This document shows, one piece after another, positions 1 to 11,300 of a stretch of DNA of 64,000 nt. The notes under the pieces are model-generated. The model saw only the letters and a program-made list of their open reading frames with translations. It was not told where the DNA came from and did no database searches. Source of the stretch: Styela clava (lineage: Eukaryota; Chordata; Ascidiacea; Stolidobranchia; Styelidae); assembly GCF_964204865.1 (NCBI RefSeq), contig NC_135263.1:9221426-9285425 (forward strand). Direction: 5' to 3'. Numbering within the stretch: position 1 is the first letter of the stretch; each line of letters begins with the position of its first letter. The position numbers were made by a program, and so were the translations under genes.

Positions 1-1556
1 TGCGGCGGACGAATATTCATTGCTGTCAGAAAAGTCAATTAAAATTTATTGCATTTTAAAACAGCCTACATGTCTGCGCAGCATTTTCAGATCTTACCAA
101 TATGATGACAAAATATATGCCGAGATATGCCGTAGAGTTGGATCTAAGAATTTGCTTGTCACAAACTGCCCCGAGAATTGAGAAATTGTGCATTGAAAAT
201 CAACCGCGTTCATCACATCAATGACATTAAACAACATGATGCGCAACTCCGGCATTTTTGTCCGAAGATCGTATTCGATAGCACGCTCCAATGCACATAC
301 TTGACGAGACGAAAACGAGCGGATGTGTGCTGCTTTCAAGGCGTAGCACGAATGGTGTTCGTGCCTGCTTTGACAGTTGTTGTCGATTTTAATGATATTT
401 TTGAAAGTTGGGATAAAAAGAAATCGGTAAAAGGTAAGGTGAATACTATTGTTGTATATCACAACCGGGCATCGCACTGTTAAGTACATGTGGGAAAGCC
501 AGCCTTTGTCAAATACTACGAAGTTATTAATTCAGTACGGTACGTAGTTGCCCATTTGCCGAAATTACATATTTACTTACTCCTTATGGTTTCAAATAGT
601 TCATGCACCTCCAGTTAGATTTTTTTAATCAGTGAGGATATATACTCATTGTTGATTGCTGCTCATTGTAACATACTATTACGCATTCACTTTTATTTGC
701 GTATTTAATCAAAGTGTTAACAAGTTCACCTAACATTTCACTCATACCGGTCTATATTGTATAGTCTGATTTCTCAAGTATTTGGAGCCACGAATGCTTG
801 TAATTTTCTGACTAAACCCTTTTATTAGTTGGTTTATTTTCCAAAATTCAGTAAAATATTTTTTAAATAAAACATGAGATATTGGATTTATTAGCTTTTC
901 CATTCTGAATCATATAGACTGCTTTATTTATTCTTAACGAAAATTAATAAATCTCCTCTCTTTCTTCAGATGTGAAAGTTGTGGACAAACCTGTCTAAGC
1001 ATTGTGAGACTCTTGCAGCACAAGAGGCAATAGCAGAAATAGTAAGTATATCAATCAAGAAATTAAGCCGACATAAAGCAAAACTTTCAACTATTCGTCT
1101 AATCTCAATTTCCTATTATTTATTCACAGGACAACTATAGCAGACGTGGAGATATCAGAAGTCTGGTGACATATCAGTGACAGTGTGATTCCAAGAAATA
1201 TAATGCAATTGAAAATAGAAAATTGCAATAGAAAAACAACCTATGGAGGCATGCAAAGACATTTGACCCTCCGGTAGAGTTGTGTATGGCCCCCACATCC
1301 TGCAGGGCTTGAGGAAAATAACTAAAAATTCCAAAGCGTAAGATTGCATAAGCGGTCTTATTTGTAAAAAGGCACAAAACACGCCAGACATACTTAAAAC
1401 AGCTTTGGAAATGAGGATTACGGGTACCTCACTGCACTTGTGTTATATTTGGTTCATCAACTTTTGGTAGTACTATAGAAAAAATTCCGAAAGGGGTATA
1501 ATCATCATTCATGATAAAATACTATAATATATTTTTTGAACAACTTCAATCTAGAC
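1..1556. other. Gene-free AT-rich region with degraded repeat
   Basis: I see no intact gene here. The segment around 190-345, read on the minus strand, is related to sequence at about 3890-4050 and is listed as a repeat. At 970-1050 there is a short stretch after a possible acceptor (AG at 968-969) that reads CESCGQTCLSIVRLLQHKRQ and is followed by a GTAAGT donor-like site. It resembles the Cys-rich tails of some retroelement proteins but is too short to call. The remaining open frames are short and have no recognisable domain. Confidence 0.5.
190..345 (-). repeat. Degraded repeat copy, inverted relative to about 3890-4050
   Basis: Read on the minus strand, this segment matches the plus strand near 3890-4050. 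Shared blocks include TATGTGCATTGGAGCGT and CATGTTGTTTAATGTCATTG, in the same order with comparable spacing. An open frame of 131 codons on the minus strand covers the copy, and its middle reads like protein (for example KMPELRIMLFNVIDVMN), so the source may be a coding transposable element. I do not recognise the protein family. Confidence 0.5.
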
Positions 1557-2739
1557 CAGGGATCTCAAACTCGCGGCCCCAGAGAACTTCCAGTGCGGCC
1601 CTCGAACGCTTAACAATAATTGTAATAGTATTTTGGAATTTTTTTTTTTATTTAAATGTAATAGATTTTTCAAACCTTCTAAAGTGAAATTGATTATTCA
1701 CACAGAAAACAATTTACTGAAAGTAGTTTTGGAATATTAATTTTTTTTGTCCACATTTTGACCCAATTAAGAATACACATCAAGCTAGCAAAAGAATACT
1801 TGAATAAAACACTTGAGTAATTAAATTAAACGCAAAGTACACGAAGAAGGTGGCATTTTCGAAGAAAATGGGAGTTGTAACATTTCTGCTCTTCACAAAA
1901 TTCTGAAGCACATTGTTTAATTTGTCATATTTCCATCAATACAATCAAAAAACACAATAAGCTCAGCAGTCAATATGACAAATTCGAAGACCAACTTCGA
2001 ACAGAAAATTTCCATGTGTTTGTATATTAATATAATTATACAACGACTTAGTTACTAAAAATCAATATCAATAATAATTCAAGCAATCCTATGCCACGCA
2101 ATGTAGTGCGAAATGTCTTGTCGAAAAAATCTGTCATTTGTTTTTTTACTGATCTATACATGAAATGATAAAAGTAACTTTTTTGCATTACTGGAATTAT
2201 TTAAACATTCGTAAAGATCCAGATAAACCCATGATCATGTGGCCTCGTTAGTTAGAGTACTATAAAATCATTTCAGACTGGCCTTAGTATGCTGGTGACA
2301 CAAAAAAGATGCCAAACGCCAGGACGAATGTAATTATTAAAACATTGAGTTTATACTGTAGTATTTTTGTTAATTTTAGGTTCATATATTTAGATTAAGT
2401 TATTTTTAGTGTATGTATTATTCTTTCCTTATTCAAAGCTTGTTCAAAAATGATTTTGATGGTTGTACATAGAATTTTACGATTTTTTATAATAAATACT
2501 GTAACTTGCAAATGTTGCAATAATAGTGGAATGCAAATATTAATATGTAATTGCATTTGAAATTGAAGAAAATAATAAAACTTAATCCAACTGTTTAGTT
2601 GCATCACAATATATGTCACAAACTAAAACTATCTTAAAAATATCTTTTAAGTATACATTATCAAAAACTGTTTGCGGCTCTTTTTACAATTTTCAAAATG
2701 TAATGCGGCTCTCGAAAACCCATGAGTTTGACACCACTG
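1557..2739. mobile_element. hAT-like non-autonomous DNA transposon
   Basis: The left end begins CAGGGATCTCAAACTCGCGG. The right end, reverse-complemented, begins CAGTGGTGTCAAACTCATGG, so the two ends form an imperfect terminal inverted repeat of the CAGNGNTNTCAAACTC kind typical of hAT elements. Both ends also carry subterminal GCGGC and CTCGA blocks. The flanking 8-mers are ATCTAGAC and ATCTATTC, a decayed target duplication with 6 of 8 matches. The interior of about 1.18 kb is AT-rich and has no usable reading frame, so any mobility would have depended on transposase supplied elsewhere. Confidence 0.7.
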
Positions 2740-3889
2740 ATCTATTCTAGACGATTCAAGCATTGCTTTGGGAAATTATATCACTTCAATTAAATTGAAA
2801 TAATCTCGCTATATTAAATACAAAATCGTTGCTATCATAGAGGTAAACCAATTCAGCCACTCGAAATATATTGGCCTTCACAAAGCAATGGAGGCAAAAT
2901 TGAGAGTTCATGAGCTATGAACATTTGTTCTTTTCTTTGTCTTGAACTTCCCATACTCCACAGCCCCTATTAATTTTTTTTAATTTTAATTACCATGTGA
3001 TGGTCATACATATCTTTAACTTGTATTTTCTGTCATGATGTATTATCTCAATGTGCCAAACTATTAATTTGTGTGCATATTTTGCTTCCAGATGACATAA
3101 ATGTATTGTCATGTTTATTACCTCAGCTTGGAGTATTGACAAGAAAAAGGTGCCAGTAAATTAGGTAAAAAAATTTTCAACTCATTGTTATAATCAGAAT
3201 TCACAATCAATAGGAATTATAAACAGCCAACAATCAGTGAGAATTATATGCGAAATCCCTCAGAATAAATTTGTCTAAAATCGGAGGAAGGCAAAAAATA
3301 TAGGTAGTTTCCATTCACACAAGCATTTCAAGAAGACTTGCTCGAGCCAAACTAAATGAGCATCGTCAGGTGATCGGTAAGGCTGCAAGTTGAATTCAGC
3401 CCTGCAACCTCCTGCATAGAAGATAATATTAATTAGTGGGCTATGAGCTAAATTCCTAAATTTAAACAAACCTATCTACGATGCATTATGTACCAGCAAT
3501 GTTACCTACGATTAACTGAATATGTAATATGTCTAATAAATTCACCTACAAAAGCAAGTTCGATAGGTGCAAACTTTGTGTTATGGAATTGTATCGCAGC
3601 ACAGTTTTGTATGACACCCTCTTTAAATGAAATTTCAATGATTAAGCGCAAACATTAAAGTTACTAACTTTGAACTTTGTCATTATCTGCAAAATGTTCC
3701 ACACAAATCTTTCCGCTATCGCGTTTGTAATCTTTTCTGATAAAAAAAAACGTCTATGATGTCCAGAATTGCTCTTTACAGCTTGCCTGTTATTCCAGCT
3801 TTCCAAGTAAGCAAAACTTCTTAGATATAGAGATTATTTTGTTTCGTTACAGGCGCAAAAAGGCAGGTACTACACGTAAAAAAGACGCC
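2740..3889. other. Gene-free AT-rich spacer
   Basis: No gene, RNA gene or clear repeat is visible. The only open frames are under 70 codons and show no domain. Confidence 0.5.
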
Positions 3890-4182
3890 GAGTAGCAAAA
3901 GCGAGCGGAAAACGGACGCGAAAGGCGACGAGAAATATGTGCATTGGAGCGTATCATGAAATACAATGTTTTGCCTGTAGTCTTATGGAGTGACGTCAGA
4001 GTTGCCTATCATGTTGTTTAATGTCATTGATCACATTAATGTCGTTTGCGTTGTTGTGTTGTAAATGAAACATTATGTACCTCGTTGGTTAGGGACAGAA
4101 ATTGTTACAGCATAGGATGGGGGTCCATCATAAATAAAATTCACAAACAGCGGTCCGCGGCCCAAAAGTTTGGGAAACTCTG
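3890..4182 (+). mobile_element. hAT-like right end with internal repeat copy
   Basis: The right terminus at 4150-4182 reverse-complements to CAGAGTTTCCCAAACTTTTG, followed by a GGCCGCGGACCG block. This is the standard outer sequence of hAT elements. The candidate flanking duplication is TCCTAATG at 4183-4190, but I found no matching left end in the window, so the element is probably truncated at 5'. Bases 3890-4050 are the plus-strand partner of the inverted copy at 190-345. Whether that block belongs to the same element is inferred only from proximity. Confidence 0.5.
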
Positions 4183-4661
4183 TCCTAATGCATGACGTTT
4201 GACCAATGCAGTAAATATGAACCAAAGAGACTGTAAACCCTATTCCACTTGTAGATTGATTGGTATTTCTTCTGCATGAGAATTTTGCTGTATCTTACTC
4301 AGTCTTAGTCTCTGCCTAAACTTAACCACGCCACGTCCTAATTTAAACCCACGTGTATTTACACCCGCAGATTTTGGCACCCACACATAATTGGCACTCA
4401 TGGGAGTTTGCAGCCCTGTAAATCCCCACTCATGGACACTATTGGTTTATTTTCAAATCATAGCTTATTAGGGATGTAAGCCATTTACACGAACCTCTCT
4501 GGTTTAATGAAAATATATCTTGCCAAGTAAAACTTTTATATATGGATGAATGAAATAGTAAAAATATTTGTTTTGTTGAAGATACTTGTGATTCTAAACA
4601 GCAAATTGCAATGTTTCCGCATATTTTTCATCCTTATTGTTTTTATGATGAGATGCTAGCG

Positions 4662-4983
4662 CAGGGCTACTCAACTATTTTCACCAAAGGTCCGTTTACG
4701 AAACTTCAAAATTACTGGGGTCCGGACATTACAGAAAATTTATTTCATCAAATAAACGAAAATTCAAATGCAATATTAAATACAAGAGCAATGAATGGCT
4801 CGCAAATATGGACACAAATAATATCGCCCATCGGTACCAGTACGACAAGCTGTATAGCTGTGTATTGTATCAAAATCATCTGAAACTATAAAACGATGCT
4901 TATGCTGCCAAAATAAACAAGCAGAGCGGTCCAAATATTATGGTCGAAAGGTCCGGATTCGGACCGCCAGTTGAGTAGCCCTG
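4662..4983. mobile_element. hAT MITE with perfect 8-bp target duplication
   Basis: The element starts CAGGGCTACTCAACT and ends AGTTGAGTAGCCCTG, a near-perfect terminal inverted repeat. It is flanked on both sides by TGCTAGCG (4654-4661 and 4984-4991), an exact 8-bp duplication as produced by hAT transposases. Subterminal GGTCCG and CGGACC blocks occur at both ends. It is 322 bp long and encodes no transposase. An open frame of 90 codons that overlaps its left part is incidental. The intact duplication implies a fairly recent insertion. Confidence 0.88.
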
Positions 4984-5139
4984 TGCTAGCGTATTCAAAA
5001 ATTATATCATGTATATATACCCCAGGAATGGGAAACTAATTTATCAAAAACCTCACAAGTCAATCCACATCCTAGTCTGATCGAATCGTTTCAATCAAGA
5101 AAAACATAATCAAATAGAAAAACGGCCAAAAGAATTGTG

Positions 5140-5650
5140 CAGAAACTTAGATAATTGGTTGACATTGTATGAAAAAGTTTTCATTGCCCCATTGAATCCA
5201 GACATAGTTCATTCCATGTTAAATTTGCTTTGCGAGCAGTGCCCACTAATGACCTGCTATATAGAATAAATAAAACACAAAGTCCAAAAGTTACATTTTG
5301 TAATATGCATGTTGAAACTGTGTTACATTTATTTTATCTCTGTGAATTTGTGCAGCAATTTGGGGAAATAGTTAACGCTTGGCCAACCGTTGAATATGAA
5401 TTAAAATATTTGAAAGGTTTAAATTTCCATTTGAAACATGGAGATATGTTACTGGGGGTAGGGTAAAACCAGGGTGTAAATTATGTTTTATTATGTGCCA
5501 GATATTTTATATACAAATGTAAACTGCGTAATGAAAGGCCTCAATTTTTATATATGATAAAAATATTATAAACTGTGAAAAGACTATTGCAACTAAAAAT
5601 GGTAAACTGTCAATTCATGAGAAGTGGAAAACTATTACGCGCTCGTTTTT
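5140..5650 (+). mobile_element. LINE (L1/Tx1-like) reverse-transcriptase C-terminal fragment
   Basis: Translation in three successive frames gives the tail of a non-LTR retrotransposon ORF2. First comes WLTLYEKVFIAPLNPDI from about 5156. Then, after a frame change near 5205, FHVKFALRAVPTNDLLYRIN leads into a zinc-knuckle-like C-x2-C segment (TFCNMHVETVLHLFYLCEF, with the first Cys replaced by Val) up to a stop at 5464-5466. The same frame then reads YVLLCARYFIYKCKLRNERP. A second frame change leads into NCEKTIATKNGKLSIHEKWK from 5571. The order and spacing match the C-terminal region after the reverse transcriptase domain. One stop and two frameshifts show that this is a dead copy, truncated at 5' as LINE insertions usually are. 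Confidence 0.82.
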
Positions 5651-6921
5651 TCCAAATGCAACTGTATTTATGTTATGGACCCTTTGACCCCCGGAAAATT
5701 CTTCCCATACTTTACCATTGCAAAGTTTTCAGGGCTATTTTAGGAGTGCTTTTGCGATTTGGCGCCTGTAAAATGGGGTATGTGTTTTAAACCATCATTA
5801 TGATACATCGCATACAACAATCTGTTTTTTAAACTAACGAATAGAGTTCAAAAACGAGGTAACGTTTACAACCACGCTTGACAATCTGTCTGAGCGGATG
5901 CGAAAAGGGGGCATTGTTACGTCACTTTTTGCATCTTGCTGATTGGCCAATGTCACGAAGTAAATAAGGAAGTCGATGCTCGGGGAAAGGTCCATTGTAT
6001 CTATATAAATGGGTTATGTGATATTGTGATGTTTTTATTAAAAAAAACCATGGACACCAGTCTTCGAGTAAACAAGGCTTTATCGCCATTAGCGTCGCAG
6101 ATCCGAATTTAATATAAAGTAAAGTAATGAATACGAACTCGCTGCATATCAACACGCAATTAATTTGTATTTTCATCAATCAAATCAGATCAAGCGAAAC
6201 TCCAAACCGGTGAAAAATGATATAACATTAAAAAATGAAAGTTTGTCTGAAACAGAAATATTCGAGAGCGAAAACGACTGAGGATGAAAATGTATTGAAA
6301 CTGAAAGGCAAATATCCACAAGTTAAATGTCCACCAGCGAAAATGTATATCCAATACTTTTCTTGTAATTTTGAATGCCACCGTTTACTATTGGATTTGA
6401 AAAATCTTATATTCATTCTACTTTTACACTTTTTGTCCATCTCGTCTTTGCCCTATTTAAAGGAAATTTTAACCTAATCTTCAAATTCCTTCTGTTGTGT
6501 ACTAGTACGGTGGTTGGCGCGATCTCCCGATTGATGGCATAACTAGCCAGACTATAGTGCACTTCTCAGTACCATGAAATCTAAGTATTTGATGGACATT
6601 GGCCACGATCTAACATCAATGCAATCGGCCATACATCCCCCACGGAGAAAAAGCGATTTCATTATTTCCTGGTGTTTTAGCGGTCAACAGAAGGATAACA
6701 TACTGTATCTCAATAATTAGAGAAAGATATGTTCAGAAATTCAATCAAATTTTTTAAGAAGTTGAAAAAAATGTTCAAAGCTAATTTATAAATCGGTTAC
6801 GTTTGACCTCACAATTCCTCTTAAATGAGCAGAAAGAACTTTGATCTGACAAAGCTATATTAGTATTTAATCAACTCTGCCATCATCGTCGGTACAACAC
6901 TCAATTACATCTGTCACCACA
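5651..6921. other. Gene-free region upstream of the TMEM242 end
   Basis: No supported gene. The open frames near 6190-6480 overlap on both strands, are low in complexity and show no domain. The part just below 6922 should hold the 3' UTR of the minus-strand TMEM242 gene, but I do not see a canonical polyadenylation signal close to its stop. Confidence 0.45.
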
Positions 6922-7356
6922 TCATTCTCCTGATACATTTTCAGGTTTCGTGTCTTCACTTTTGCCATAAAGAGTTTCATCCCAATCAATAACCTCTGGT
7001 TCACGAGGGCGATGTATCTTCGGAAAAGCATTGCCTAGTTTCATTCGAAATTCTTCAAAATCTTTGGCACCAATCATTTTCCAAACAACCAGACAGAACA
7101 GTGAAAATCCGCCAACACTGTACAAAGTTGCTCTTCCAAGTGCTTTTCGAGCTAATGCTATACCGTTTTCTGTCATAACAGGATCTACTTGTTGCCCTTG
7201 TTTCAGTTTCTGATTTTGTCGTTCTGTTCGTGATAGCATTGCCCCAAAACCACCCAAGGCACCCATTGTTGTGATTCCAAGAAAAAATAGCAATCTCGTT
7301 TTGAAATTTTTCGAGTCATCTTTATTGGATGGTTGCTCATCATTGGAATCATTCAT
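6922..7356 (-). CDS. TMEM242: TMEM242-like mitochondrial inner-membrane protein
   Basis: This is an intronless 144-residue frame that starts at the ATG at 7354-7356. A short hydrophilic N-terminus is followed by two membrane segments, about residues 23-42 (LLFFLGITTMGALGGFGAML) and 76-96 (LYSVGGFSLFCLVVWKMIG). The conserved core ALARKALGRATLYSVGG and the tail motif WDETLYGKS match TMEM242, whose human form is of similar length and has LALRALGWGSLYA and WEETLKSK at these places. In mammals TMEM242 acts with TMEM70 to assemble the c-ring of ATP synthase in the mitochondrial inner membrane. It lies downstream of listerin and IF1 on the same strand, about 985 bp from the listerin stop. The membrane topology and family are well supported; the function is transferred from mammals. 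Confidence 0.85.
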   Translation of the reverse strand: MNDSNDEQPSNKDDSKNFKTRLLFFLGITTMGALGGFGAMLSRTERQNQKLKQGQQVDPVMTENGIALARKALGRATLYSVGGFSLFCLVVWKMIGAKDFEEFRMKLGNAFPKIHRPREPEVIDWDETLYGKSEDTKPENVSGE

Positions 7357-8342
7357 TATATATTTACAATAATAGTTTTAAAGGCCCCACGATTAGCGAA
7401 ACTTTGGTCGGTAAAGGACCTTCTACATGTTCAACTAAAAAGAATTGAACAAACGTTAAATGTCAACAGAATTATATACTTTTTACTTCTGTTTCAAATA
7501 ATTGAAATGACGGACAAAATATACAAGTAACAGTTAAGGATCAGATTTCCAATAATTCAGGGATAAAGTAGAAAATATGTATTCCATCTCAAAATTTCAA
7601 GTCAGGTTATTCTGATGCGACATATTTTTCCAAAAATACTCCCCCAGTTGATAAAGATTCATAAAACAAATGAAAAATAAAAAAAATAACTTCAAGCACC
7701 AGACAGGAAAAATACAATGAGTACAATACAATTCTAAATTAAAAAAAAAAATAATTCAAAATCATTTGCATACTGGCAGTTATAAAATGCCTATGCACAA
7801 CTAGAGAAACAAAAAAGAGATTGATTGGTGATAGATAGGCAGCATCAACATGCTTAAAACAACATTAAGTACAAATGAGCTAGTAGAAGTGGTTTTTATT
7901 GTCCCGAAGTTAATTTCATGGAATCTCTGATAAATAATAAAGTATCGGAGATGAAATTTTGTAAAGCAACCTGAATTATAATATGGGACCAATAAATAAT
8001 AGAATCATATGAACTAGCGAATGATGCCACTCTCAATGTCATTCTATTGGCAGATATGCAAATAATTATGAAATTTTACTATGCCAGACTTATTCTAGAG
8101 GATGTTGTTAAATATATATTATAGAACAAAGGATGAAAAGGGAAAACATTCCAAAGAAAAATACATTTTTAAGCCTGATAAGTCTATTATATTCAACATG
8201 TACCCACATTACAAATTGCTAATAAATCAACATAACTATCACCCAACACTCCAGAATGGTTAATTTCTTTGAATCAATTATTACAGAAATATTAAAAAAA
8301 ATTTAGCCAATAAAAGTATTGCATATCAAGTAAGACAAGAAT
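7357..8342. other. Listerin 3' UTR and TMEM242 upstream spacer
   Basis: This spacer of about 985 bp lies between two minus-strand genes and has no coding frame of its own. A minus-strand AATAAA-type signal is present near 7891-7896 (TTTATT on the plus strand), about 450 bp below the listerin stop, and could end the listerin transcript. Several A-runs of 8-10 bases occur at 7678-7750. Confidence 0.4.
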
Positions 8343-11300
8343 TTAGCGAAATATCATCGGACTGCGACAATTCGGACATGTTGAGTTACTGCTTGTATCA
8401 AACCATTTATAAAGACACTCTGCATGATATTTCTTTTTACAAGTTTTACATTTCAACTTGGGTAATGACTGGCTGCTGCCATGCACCAGTGAAAAACAAA
8501 TCATGCATTCTTCAAGTCCTTCAAATCTCTTGTCAACCTTGTCTTTCCACAATAACAATCCGTCTATAATTCCACCATTTCGATATTGGAGAAAAGTTGT
8601 AATCTGCAAGATCCAATATCTCCACTGACCCATAACCACCCCAGCACGTTTTTCAGTGTTCACAGTGATTGGACCAAGTGGATGATTCGCAGATAAGCAA
8701 ACTACTATTTCCATTTGCACTTCATTTAGTTGATAAGAAGCATGGACTTCTCTCACAGTTGGTCTGGCAATGATTTCCATTCCTTCTACATTTTGCTGTT
8801 GCTTTGTTAATTGTACTGCTTTAAACTCCTTTGAAATTAAAAATGGACTGACGAATGTTGAAGTGAATTTATCAACTTTAGATCGTGCACCTTTTGCCAA
8901 GTTGTTAAACCATGACCTTGATGTTGCAGGCATCTGCATAAGGAAATCTTTGTACACAGATGCCGCAATATGCTCCACAAGATCCAGACCCATCACACCA
9001 TTGCATGTAAATTCAGGATCAGTTTTGAAATGAGTGGCCTGACCCACCATAAGTTTAAACAATTTTGGTAACAAGTCGTCAACAAGGTTGCTGTCATTTT
9101 CTTTCATTAAATTATCAATATAAATAGTTTTATTTTCTGCATGTATATGTGTTGTCATATTTATTAATAATTTCCAGCTCAGTAAATATGCCAATATTGT
9201 AACTATATTCTCTTCTATCAATAAAATATTTTGATTCATATCTTCTGCTTTCTCCTCTTCATCAGTACCACTGCTGTTATCTTCATCGCTGTCAGAATCT
9301 GGGGCGGCCTTCATTGTTTCAACTTCTCTTGACATAAAAACAGAAGCAATGTTTTTAGAAGACCTTTTCACTATGTTAAAAATAGCAACTGGAGGATTAA
9401 CAGTTTCCTTTGTTACAAGCTGGTCCAAAACAATGGATAATAAATGATAAACAGTCAGTTGAATAATATTAGTGTTAGCATCACCACTGGTTGAAGGGTA
9501 TAGCCATGGGCAGAGATGATTTAAAAGAGTTTGTACTGCTTCCGGAAGGGCTGAGTCTGGAGAAAGACGAGGTTTTAGATTTGCTGATGATTCAAGAATA
9601 CTTTTAGCACTGACTTGTTTTAATGAATTACAAATACTAGAAACAATCGATGAGCTTTCAATGTTTTTGGCAGGCAGGTTTAGAAATATTTTTACTAATG
9701 ATGTATATATTGACATGGAAAAGAACTCAGTCCATTCAGAAACTAAATTCTGCGGGATAGTAGGATCAGCTGTTGCCATTGGTGATGCCATGAATGTTTC
9801 AATTTCTTCTTTCAGAGTGCATGTCATAGTTAACATTTTCAATGCAAAAACAGATAACACATTTTCCAAATCTAAATAGTTCGAGACATTGTCTATCCAG
9901 GATACCACTGAACAACATATCAAGTCCCACTGACTTTCTGAAAGAGCATCACCAAGATGCCTTATGGCCAATGTGAAGAGATGAGCAAATTCACAGTTCA
10001 GTAATATAACTTCTGGCAATGCCGTCTTTATTGTGTCATCAAAGAGAAATAGTTCTTCTTTGTCACTCCTCCAAGTTATGAGATGATCCAAGTATATTAG
10101 GAGGAATTCATTTTTCAAGTCCTTTTCAGAAACTTCACACAACATAGAAATTCCCAAAGAAAAAACATAGTAGATTTCTGATGGAGAATAATCGCCAAAA
10201 GATTCTGAAGCCATTCTGCTGTTCAGTTGTAATAATATTTTAAGAAGCTTGTCTTGGGATAAGTTTGCAATCAAATTGGACATTGTTTCAAACAGAGGTA
10301 GACCAATCTCCAATTGTGTATCACAAGTTTTAATCAAGGCATCAATTGGAACTTGGATCTCATTCTCATCAAATTGAGTTTTAATTTTTGAAACACATGA
10401 TGGCCATACCCCACCTATAGTCATAGCCTTTTCCATCACATTCTTCCTGAATGCCACTCCAAACTTTTCCCCAAGAATATCAAAAAATTCCACTTGTACT
10501 GGACCATTTGTGATAGCACAAGAAATGACATATTCCTCTGTCAGGTTAGAAAGTCCATGTATTTCTTTCCATGATATATCTGTATTCTTACTTTCACTCA
10601 GCACACTATATACACGTTTTACAATTTCAACACAAATATCAACAACTGACAAATACTGATCAGAGATAGTACAATGCGAGGACGAATACCCAAGCTCTGA
10701 AGACGATCTTCTTTCCAGATTATAAGAAGAATCATCAGTAATAAAACCTCTTATATTATTCCACTCTTGTGATGTGGGAAATAGATTTTCAAAAAATTCT
10801 GATGCCATCACATTCTCTTCTTGTTTTGAATTCGTCAAAATAGCATAAAAAATGTGCTCAATTCTTGATGAAGCATCAGTTACACTGGGTGGATTGCTTA
10901 AAATGATATGCTTCTTTATCCAACCAAGTTGTGAGGAAATATATTCATTAAAATTCAAAGCATAGCTTCCTACAAATGGCTTCGAAGCTTCCTTAGCAAG
11001 AACAGAATATTTTGTAAACAGAGACAGCAAAGAAGGCATCACGTCTTCTGTGGCATAATACGAATGCAATAAAGATGTCAGCAAATCTTCCCATATATTC
11101 TCAGTAGTTGCATCTAAATTCTCCCCAAATTCGTGATTGACGCACCGCAGCATTAAAGTAGCAAACTTTTGCAAGAATGAAATATAACATTGAGATGAAG
11201 TACAATTATTTTCCAAACGCTTGAGATTCTCCAACATGTTTGAAATTATCTGTTTAAAACCATCTTCACCACAAATGAATCCAGTTTTTTCATCAGATTT

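Noticed and set aside
9661-9879. Plus-strand frames inside the listerin gene
   Set aside because: They are complementary shadows of the well-supported minus-strand coding sequence.
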